Assembly (NCBI GenBank): GCA_033764265.1
Contig: JANRJB010000046.1
Location: 1-11,966, forward strand
Direction of reading: 5' to 3'
Length of the DNA: 11,966 bases
Source of the DNA: VGEM01 sp033764265
Lineage (GTDB): Bacteria > Pseudomonadota > Alphaproteobacteria > Rhodospirillales > Rhodospirillaceae
In this document: positions 6,652-11,966 of the stretch, one piece after another
Position numbering within the stretch: position 1 is the first letter of the stretch
Layout of the letters: the number at the start of each line of letters is the position of its first letter
Translations under genes and position numbers: made by a program
Notes under the pieces: model-generated
Told to the model about the DNA's origin: nothing
The model's database searches: none
Seen by the model: the letters and a program-made list of their open reading frames with translations, nothing else

Positions 6652-7020
6652 TCAGCCGTCGTTGATGTCTTTCAAGGTGCGATCGAGCGTTTCGTCCTCG
6701 CCGCGCTCGTAGCGAGCGAGGTCTTCTTTCAGCACGCGATAGACCTTATTCAGAAGACGCTGGCGCATGGCGCCGCGTTCTTTGGCGGTGGCCGCGTCGG
6801 GCTGGTAGGCCTCGACTTCGGCGCGCGGATACAGGCCGTGCTGTTCGGCCAGACGCTCGTGAGTGTCGAGTCGCTCGCGCAGGATCGACACTTCGGCGGT
6901 CAGGGCGGTGACCATGGCCATCAGCTGATCGATGGCCCGATCGTCGTGAAATTTGGGCGCGCGGCCCTTGGCGACCCAGACCTTGATATCGGACTGGCCC
7001 ATGCCGGCGACGGCGACCAT
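6652..7020 (-). CDS. Uncharacterised 122-residue protein with coiled-coil segment
   Basis: I do not recognise this protein. Starting at ATG 7020 it has 122 residues: a short N-terminal part (MVAVAGMGQSDIKVWVAKGR) that could form beta structure, a helical, heptad-like stretch at about 29-60 (AIDQLMAMVTALTAEV then ILRERLD), a proline-containing break at 64-75, and a charged helical C-terminus with basic residues at 81-99 (RGAMRQRLLNKVYRVLK) and acidic ones at the end. There is no signal peptide, membrane helix or cysteine. ATG 7020 is chosen because GGGAGA lies seven bases upstream; the frame is open further, to 7146, but that extension would run into the divergent regulator's start. Codon use and a ribosome site like that of the next gene support a real gene. 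It precedes the methyltransferase and is divergent from the LysR gene. It could be a partner or scaffold of the methyltransferase; that is only inference. Confidence 0.75.
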   Translation of the reverse strand: MVAVAGMGQSDIKVWVAKGRAPKFHDDRAIDQLMAMVTALTAEVSILRERLDTHERLAEQHGLYPRAEVEAYQPDAATAKERGAMRQRLLNKVYRVLKEDLARYERGEDETLDRTLKDINDG

Positions 7021-7144
7021 GGTGAATTCTCCCGGACGAAGTGTGTGAAGGGGCCCGAACGCAGGGTCGAAATTGCCATGGCCTGGGTCATGCCCGCCAA
7101 TGCATAATTGAAGCGAAGTCATAATAAAGCCGCATGAGCGCGCC
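7021..7144. promoter_or_regulatory. Divergent control region between the LysR gene and the 122-residue gene/methyltransferase pair
   Basis: This 124-base gap is where a LysR-type regulator would be expected to bind. It contains an AT-rich island (7103-7127) in GC-rich surroundings. ATAAT occurs twice (7104-7108 and 7121-7125) around TGAAGCGAAGTC, and T7109-N11-A7121 fits the generic T-N11-A pattern of LysR sites, though the arms are not a good dyad. CATAAT at 7103-7108 and 7120-7125, and TATTAT on the minus strand at 7127-7122, resemble -10 elements, but none has a good -35 at the right distance. The GGGAGA ribosome site of the minus-strand gene is at 7033-7028. Confidence 0.4.
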
Positions 7145-8068
7145 ATGGACCTTGACCGCCTCGCCCAATTCGCCGCCGTGGCCCGTCGCGGGTCAATCGG
7201 CGCCGCCGCCGCCGAACTGGGCCTGACCCAGCCGGCGCTGACCCGCGGCCTGCAGCGATTGGAAAAGGAACTGGGCGGGCGGCTGTTCGACCGCAGCCCG
7301 CGCGGCGTGGTGGTGACGGCGTTTGGTGAAATCTTTCTGCCCTACGCCCAGGCGATCCTGAGTGAGGCCGGCCGCGCCGACGATGCGCTGAAGGCCTTCA
7401 AGGGCCTGGCCGCAACGCGCGTTCGCGTCGGCATTTCGCCCAACTTCGTGGGCTATATCGTTCCGGCGGCGGTGCGCGGCCTGTTCACGCAGTTCCCCAA
7501 GGTCACGGTCGGCGTGGTGACCGAGACCTATGAAAACCTGGTTCGCATGCTGCGGGCCTACGACATCGACTTCATTTTCGCCCAGTATTTCGACAACCCC
7601 GCCAACCTGGACGTCGCGCCCGGCGCGGACATGCGCCGCGAGGTGCTGTTCACCAGCTTTTCGCGCGCCTATGTCGCGGCCGATCATGCGCTCGCGCGCC
7701 GGCGCAAACTGCCGCTGGGCGAACTGTGCACCCATGACTGGGCGATCCCGCTGCAGATGTCGTTGGTCTATCGCTTCGAGTACGTCTTCCGCACCCGCGA
7801 ACTGACGGCCCCGGTGCAGAAGATCAACTCCTCCTCGATGTCGTTCATCCGCTCGGCGCTGTACGACTTCGGTCTGGCCGTGGTCCTGCCCGATCACATC
7901 ATGGCCGAGGACGTGCGCGCCGGCCGGGCGGTGGCACTGCCGGTGCCGGAGCTGGTGTTCGATTACCGCGTCGGGCTGTCGTGGCGCGCGCGCGGCACCC
8001 GGACCCCGGCCATGACCGCCGTTGCCCGGCACCTGCGCGCGGCGGCGCGGGCGGCAGGCGCGGGCTGA
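7145..8068 (+). CDS. LysR-family transcriptional regulator
   Basis: This is a 307-residue regulator of normal LysR length (about 300). The N-terminal winged helix-turn-helix (about 1-60) is typical: RRGSIGAAAAELGLTQPALT (14-33), then a QRLEKELGGRLFDR stretch and VVVTAFGE. Residues about 90-295 form the two-lobed effector-binding domain. The effector cannot be inferred. ATG 7145 is the start giving the usual MDLDRLAQF opening; the ribosome site in front of it is poor. It is divergently arranged with the 122-residue gene and methyltransferase, the classic layout in which a LysR protein controls the neighbouring divergent genes and itself. The downstream aminotransferase lies 225 bases away on the same strand and appears to have its own promoter, so I do not group them. 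The alanine/arginine-rich C-terminal tail (about 290-307) looks unstructured. Confidence 0.95.
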   Translation: MDLDRLAQFAAVARRGSIGAAAAELGLTQPALTRGLQRLEKELGGRLFDRSPRGVVVTAFGEIFLPYAQAILSEAGRADDALKAFKGLAATRVRVGISPNFVGYIVPAAVRGLFTQFPKVTVGVVTETYENLVRMLRAYDIDFIFAQYFDNPANLDVAPGADMRREVLFTSFSRAYVAADHALARRRKLPLGELCTHDWAIPLQMSLVYRFEYVFRTRELTAPVQKINSSSMSFIRSALYDFGLAVVLPDHIMAEDVRAGRAVALPVPELVFDYRVGLSWRARGTRTPAMTAVARHLRAAARAAGAG

Positions 8069-8293
8069 GGCCCGGGCCGGGTCCGGGAGCCCAAAAACTC
8101 AATGTTGTGAATCGGTTAGCGCCGCGCCTGGTGTCGGTTACGGGAGTTAACCTGGTTCTGAAGACTCTCTAAGACCCATATGAAATAAAACAATTTTTTG
8201 CCAGTCGTTAAGGTTTTGGTTACGCTGCCCGGCAAGATTGGGGCGGGTGCGGCCCGACTCGGGGGTCGTGCGGCATTTCAAGCGCGGGTGGCG
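8069..8293. other. AT-richer intergenic region upstream of the aminotransferase-ftsK pair
   Basis: This 225-base gap is noticeably AT-richer than its surroundings between about 8100 and 8222. It begins with a GC hairpin-like sequence right after the LysR stop (CCCGG, seven-base loop, CCGGG), without a downstream T run. GGTTA occurs at 8114, 8136 and 8218, and in inverted form TAACC at 8148-8152; the second GGTTA and the TAACC could pair. No open reading frame of note, tRNA or known riboswitch was recognised. Besides the promoter listed separately, TTAACC (8147-8152) and TAAGAC (8170-8175) are 17 bases apart and form a second, weaker promoter-like pair. Confidence 0.4.
8198..8226 (+). promoter_or_regulatory. 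Candidate promoter for aminotransferase-ftsK
   Basis: TTGCCA (8198-8203) matches the -35 consensus at 5 of 6 positions and lies exactly 17 bases before TACGCT (8221-8226), a weak -10 with 3 of 6 matches. A transcript would start near 8233 and have a leader of about 60 bases. The assignment rests on spacing and position only. Confidence 0.3.
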
Positions 8294-9499
8294 ATGTACA
8301 ATAGCCGGCTCGACGGCCTGACGGAGTATCCGTTCCAGCGCTTGAACGCGCTCTTGGCCGGGGTTGTGCCGCGCGTGCCGCCCAGCGACCAGGTGGCGAT
8401 GTCGATCGGCGAACCGCAGCACGCCCCGCCAGCCATGATCCGCGATCTGCTGGTGGGCGACCTGGCGGGCTGGGGCAAGTACCCGCCGACACCGGGCCAT
8501 GCCGGCTTCCGCGCCGCCGTCGCCGATTGGCTGACCCGGCGATACGCGCTGCCGGCCGGCCTGATCGATGCGGACAACCACGTGCTGCCGGTGGCCGGCA
8601 GCCGCGAGGCCTTGTTCATGGCCGCGATGCTGTGCGTGCCGCCCGCCAAGGCCGGCCGCACACCGACGGTGCTGATGCCCAACCCGTTTTATCAGGTCTA
8701 CTTCGGTGCGGCGGTGATGGCCGGGGCCGAACCGGTGTTCGTGCCGGCGACGCGCGCGACCGGCTTTCAACCCGACTACGCGACGGCCCCCGACGATGCG
8801 CTGGCGCGCGCGGCGATGGCCTATCTGTGCACGCCGGCCAATCCGCAAGGCACGGTGGCGTCGATCGAACGGTTGAAGGCCGCGATCACGCTCGCACGCG
8901 CCCACGACTTCGTGCTGGTCAGCGACGAATGCTATTCGGAAATCTACGACGACGCACCGCCGGCCGGCGCCTTGCAGGCCTGCGCGGCGCTGGGCGGCGA
9001 CCTGTCCAACGTGCTGGTGTTCAATTCGCTGTCCAAGCGGTCGAGCGTGCCGGGCCTGCGCTCGGGCTTCGTCGCCGGCGATCCAGAACTGATCGCCAGG
9101 TTCAACAAGCTGCGCAGCCACGGCGGCGCGGTACAACCGGTGCCGGTGCTGGACACCGCCGCCGCCTTGTGGCGCGACGAGGCGCACGTTGCGGCCAACC
9201 GCGCGCTGTATCGCGCCAAGTTCGACGATGCCGCGCAGATCCTGGGCGGGCGGTTCGAGTTCTACCGCCCGGGCGGCGGGTTCTTTCTGTGGCTGAACGT
9301 CGGCGACGGCGAGCGCGCCGCCCGCGCGTTGTGGGCCGAGGCCGGCGTCAAGGTGCTGCCCGGCGGCTACCTGGCCCGCCCCGATGCGCGCGGAATCAAT
9401 CCCGGCGCGCCCTACATCCGCGTCGCGCTGGTGCACGACCGCGCCCGCACCGCCGACGCCGTGCAGCGCCTGCGCCGCACGCTTGAAAATCTGACGTGA
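8294..9499 (+). CDS. dapC: PLP-dependent class I/II aminotransferase, probable N-succinyldiaminopimelate aminotransferase
   Basis: This fold-type I aminotransferase most resembles the DapC group, which makes N-succinyl-diaminopimelate on the way to lysine and peptidoglycan. It has 401 residues, the usual length. The N-terminal signature with LDGLTEYPFQRLNALLAG (6-23) and SIGEPQH (37-43) is the DapC-like opening. PLP residues are all present: AGSREALF (101-108), N183 in PANPQG, D211 and Y214 in SDECYSEIY, K248 in SLSKRS (the Schiff-base lysine), and R376 in YIRVAL for the substrate carboxylate. The frame is open to a TTG at 8198, but ATG 8294 matches the family N-terminus; GTG 8288, two codons earlier, is possible, and no strong ribosome site helps decide. 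The stop is 13 bases from the ftsK start, so the two are likely co-transcribed. Substrate specificity cannot be proven from sequence; another amino-acid aminotransferase is possible. Confidence 0.9.
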   Translation: MYNSRLDGLTEYPFQRLNALLAGVVPRVPPSDQVAMSIGEPQHAPPAMIRDLLVGDLAGWGKYPPTPGHAGFRAAVADWLTRRYALPAGLIDADNHVLPVAGSREALFMAAMLCVPPAKAGRTPTVLMPNPFYQVYFGAAVMAGAEPVFVPATRATGFQPDYATAPDDALARAAMAYLCTPANPQGTVASIERLKAAITLARAHDFVLVSDECYSEIYDDAPPAGALQACAALGGDLSNVLVFNSLSKRSSVPGLRSGFVAGDPELIARFNKLRSHGGAVQPVPVLDTAAALWRDEAHVAANRALYRAKFDDAAQILGGRFEFYRPGGGFFLWLNVGDGERAARALWAEAGVKVLPGGYLARPDARGINPGAPYIRVALVHDRARTADAVQRLRRTLENLT

Positions 9500-9512
9500 T
9501 GGAGTTGACCCG

Positions 9513-11966
9513 ATGTCCAGCATGAGCCGCGCCGCGAACCGCCTGCAGCCGATGCCGTTCCTGCCGCCCGCCTGGGCCGCAAGCCTGAAGCGCGCGGCGT
9601 GGACCGCGCTCGGCATCGCGGTGTTGACGGCAAGCCTCTTGGCCGCGCTGGCGCTCGGCACCTACAACCCGGCCGACCCGTCGCTGAACACGGCCAGCGC
9701 TGCGCCGGTGACCAACATGCTCGGCCTGTGGGGAGCGCTGCTGGCCGACCTGATGCTGCAGATTGTCGGCGTGGCCGCCGCCGCGCTGATCGCCACGCCG
9801 CTGGCCTGGTCGGTGCGGCTGATCCGCCATCAGCCGCTCGACTGGATGTGGCTGCGGACCCTGGCGGCCTTCGGCGCGGCACTGCTGGTGGCCGCGGCCG
9901 CCGAAGCGGTGCCGGCCCCGTCGGCCTGGCCGCTGACCGCGGGCCTGGGCGGCGGCGCCGGCGACGTGTTGCTGGGCCTGGCGACGTTCGAACGTCTGGC
10001 CGCGGTGCCGCTGGAGCTGCAGCGCCTTGGCGCGGCCGCATTGGCGGGCGCGATCGGGCTATGGCTGTTGTCTTACGCCAGCACGGTGCCGCTGCGCGCC
10101 GCCGGAGCGGCGAGCGCGGCCATGATCGCCGCGCTCGGGCGCGGCGCGTGGCGTGCGGCGCACCTTCCATTGACGGCGTGGCGCTGGGTGGCGGACCGTG
10201 TCGCGACCGACGACGGCGCGAACGCTTCGCCCAGGCGCGAGCGCAGCGAGCCGACCTTGAAGCCAACGACGGGCGCGACCGAACACGCTGCGTCGGAAGA
10301 TGGCGCGCCGGGCGAAGAGTCGCGGCCGCGCGAGGCCGCCGCCGAGATCGTGGTGACGCGCGCCAAGACGCCGAAGGAATCCGCCAAGGCGGCCAGGCGC
10401 GATCTGGCCCAGCGCCAGGGTTCGCTGTTGCCGGCCGCGGCCAGGAAAGGCTTCGCGCTGCCGCCGCTCGACATCCTGACGCTGCCGCCGCTCGAATCCA
10501 AAGCCAAGCAGATCAGCAAGGAAGCGCTGGAAAGCAACGCGCGCATGCTGGAAAGCGTGCTCGACGACTTCGGCATCAAGGGCCAGATCGTCAAGGTGCG
10601 CCCCGGCCCGGTGGTCACGCTGTACGAGCTTGAGCCCGCGCCCGGCACCAAGACCAGCCGCGTCGTCAGCCTGGCCGACGACATCGCCCGCTCGATGAGC
10701 GCGGTGGCGGTGCGCATCGCCGTGATTCCCGGACGCAGCGTGATCGGCATCGAACTGCCCAACCATCATCGCGAAACCGTCTACCTGCGCGAGATGCTGG
10801 CCAGCGAGGAGTTCGAGAAGAACGACGGCAAGCTGATCCTGACGCTGGGCAAGGACATCGGCGGCGCGCCAATCTTCGCGGATCTCGCGCGCATGCCGCA
10901 CCTGTTGATCGCCGGGACCACCGGCTCGGGCAAGTCGGTGGCCGTCAACACCATGATCATGTCGCTGCTGTATCGCAACACGCCGGCCGATGTGCGCTTC
11001 ATCATGATCGACCCCAAGATGCTGGAGCTGTCGGTCTACGACGGCATTCCGCACCTGCTGGCCCCGGTGGTCACCGAGCCGGGCAAGGCGGTGGTGGCGC
11101 TGAAGTGGGTGGTGCGCGAGATGGAGAACCGCTACCGCGCCATGAGCCAGCTGAGTGTGCGCAACATCGCCGGCTATAACCAGCGCCTGCAGGATGCGGC
11201 CAAGAAAGGCCAGAAGCTGACCAAGACGGTGCAGACCGGCTTCGAGCCCGAGACCGGCAAGCCGACCTACGAGCAGCAGGAACTGGACCTGACGCCGCTG
11301 CCGTTCATCGTCGTCATCATCGACGAGATGGCCGACCTGATGCTGGTCGCCGGCAAGGACGTCGAGGCCGCGGTGCAGCGCCTGGCGCAGATGGCGCGCG
11401 CCGCCGGCATCCACGTCATCATGGCCACCCAGCGCCCGTCGGTCGACGTGATCACCGGCACCATCAAGGCCAACTTCCCGACCCGCATTTCGTTCCAGGT
11501 GACCAGCAAGATCGACAGCCGCACCATCCTGGGCGAGCAGGGCGCCGAGCAGCTGCTGGGCCAGGGCGACATGCTGTACATGGCCGCCGGCGGGCGCATC
11601 ACCCGCGTGCACGGCCCGTTCGTGTCGGACAAAGAGGTCGAGCAGGCGACGTTGCACGTGCGCGAGCAGGGCGAGCCCGACTACGTCGACAACGTGACTG
11701 AAGAAGCCGACATGGACGACGTGCCGGGCTTCGCCAACCTGGGCGGCGGCGGCAACACCAGTGGCGAACAATCGCTGTTCGACAAGGCGGTCGCAGTGGT
11801 GGCGCGCGAGCGCAAGGCGAGCACCAGCTTCATCCAGCGCCATCTGCAGATCGGCTACAACCGCGCCGCGCGCATCATCGAGGAGATGGAAGCGCAAGGC
11901 ATGGTCGGCAAGCCCAACCATGTCGGCAAGCGCGAGGTCCTGCTGCCGCCGCCGGCGGAGTTCTAG
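9513..11966 (+). CDS. ftsK: FtsK, septal DNA translocase
   Basis: FtsK sits in the division septum and pumps chromosomal DNA, promoting dimer resolution at dif with XerCD. The 817-residue protein is complete, with its TAG stop at the last bases of the window. Hydrophobic membrane segments lie at about 28-50, 70-99, 114-133 and 168-190. A charged, Ala/Glu/Arg-rich linker (about 230-310) is short, as in many non-enteric FtsK proteins. The alpha/beta motor follows (about 330-720) with Walker A GTTGSGKS (468-475) and Walker B FIVVIIDE (598-605). After a Gly/acidic spacer (720-750), the gamma winged-helix domain (about 752-812, QIGYNRAARIIEEME) reads the polar KOPS sequence. ATG 9513 has GGAG eight bases upstream. 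It follows the aminotransferase gene, an arrangement seen in alphaproteobacteria. No defects are seen. Confidence 0.98.
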   Translation: MSSMSRAANRLQPMPFLPPAWAASLKRAAWTALGIAVLTASLLAALALGTYNPADPSLNTASAAPVTNMLGLWGALLADLMLQIVGVAAAALIATPLAWSVRLIRHQPLDWMWLRTLAAFGAALLVAAAAEAVPAPSAWPLTAGLGGGAGDVLLGLATFERLAAVPLELQRLGAAALAGAIGLWLLSYASTVPLRAAGAASAAMIAALGRGAWRAAHLPLTAWRWVADRVATDDGANASPRRERSEPTLKPTTGATEHAASEDGAPGEESRPREAAAEIVVTRAKTPKESAKAARRDLAQRQGSLLPAAARKGFALPPLDILTLPPLESKAKQISKEALESNARMLESVLDDFGIKGQIVKVRPGPVVTLYELEPAPGTKTSRVVSLADDIARSMSAVAVRIAVIPGRSVIGIELPNHHRETVYLREMLASEEFEKNDGKLILTLGKDIGGAPIFADLARMPHLLIAGTTGSGKSVAVNTMIMSLLYRNTPADVRFIMIDPKMLELSVYDGIPHLLAPVVTEPGKAVVALKWVVREMENRYRAMSQLSVRNIAGYNQRLQDAAKKGQKLTKTVQTGFEPETGKPTYEQQELDLTPLPFIVVIIDEMADLMLVAGKDVEAAVQRLAQMARAAGIHVIMATQRPSVDVITGTIKANFPTRISFQVTSKIDSRTILGEQGAEQLLGQGDMLYMAAGGRITRVHGPFVSDKEVEQATLHVREQGEPDYVDNVTEEADMDDVPGFANLGGGGNTSGEQSLFDKAVAVVARERKASTSFIQRHLQIGYNRAARIIEEMEAQGMVGKPNHVGKREVLLPPPAEF

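Noticed and set aside
5465..6712. A 415-codon plus-strand frame opposite the methyltransferase
   Set aside because: The minus strand carries SAM-binding motifs in order and a good ribosome site; the plus frame shows only shadow-like His/Val/Gly/Arg repeats.
8069..8100. Rho-independent terminator after the LysR gene
   Set aside because: A CCGGG-type hairpin can form, but it is followed by AGCCCAAAAAC rather than a T run, so an intrinsic terminator on the plus strand is not supported.
8147..8222. CtrA box (TTAA-N7-TTAA) before the aminotransferase
   Set aside because: TTAA at 8208-8211 followed by seven bases and GTTA has two mismatches in the second half-site, and the other TTAA at 8147 has no partner at the right distance.
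8147..9661. A 504-codon minus-strand frame opposite the aminotransferase
   Set aside because: All PLP-binding residues are in the plus-strand frame; the antisense translation has no motif and spans two genes.
10059..11921. A 620-codon open frame antisense to ftsK
   Set aside because: It is a GC-rich shadow of ftsK: low-complexity, His/Arg/Gln/Ala-rich translation with no family motif, whereas the plus strand has complete Walker motifs.

Overview
This is a high-GC stretch, coding on both strands, from the chromosome of what is almost certainly an alphaproteobacterium. The arrangement grpE-hrcA on one strand, divergent from rph-rdgB-hemW, is a familiar alphaproteobacterial core-gene neighbourhood, and an aminotransferase directly in front of ftsK is also typical of that class. 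I cannot place it to order or genus from sequence alone. There are no RNA genes, CRISPR arrays, insertion sequences or phage genes that I can see. Coding density is about 95 percent, and no gene-free stretch exceeds 300 bases.

Left part (1-3310): heat-shock and housekeeping genes. grpE (cut off at the window start) and hrcA are read leftward; rph and rdgB are read rightward. Between hrcA and rph lie two back-to-back promoter-like sequences. The hrcA one sits so close to the start codon that the hrcA message would be nearly leaderless.

Middle part (3286-8068): hemW (4226-5425) is a core gene, but it is flanked by genes that look accessory. A two-domain cupin protein sits on the minus strand between rdgB and hemW and overlaps the rdgB tail by 25 bases. 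After hemW comes a minus-strand pair: a 122-residue protein of unknown function with a coiled-coil stretch, then a 390-residue SAM-dependent methyltransferase with a long N-terminal part I do not recognise. Divergent from this pair is a LysR-type regulator, which makes it the natural candidate to control them. This three-gene unit is the best candidate here for something undescribed.

Right part (8069-11966): a 225-base AT-richer intergenic region, then a class I/II aminotransferase (probable DapC, lysine/diaminopimelate pathway) 13 bases upstream of a complete ftsK (817 residues), which ends exactly at the window end. The left and right parts serve protein folding, RNA and nucleotide maintenance, haem handling, cell-wall precursor supply and chromosome segregation. 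The middle inserts have no evident link to these functions.
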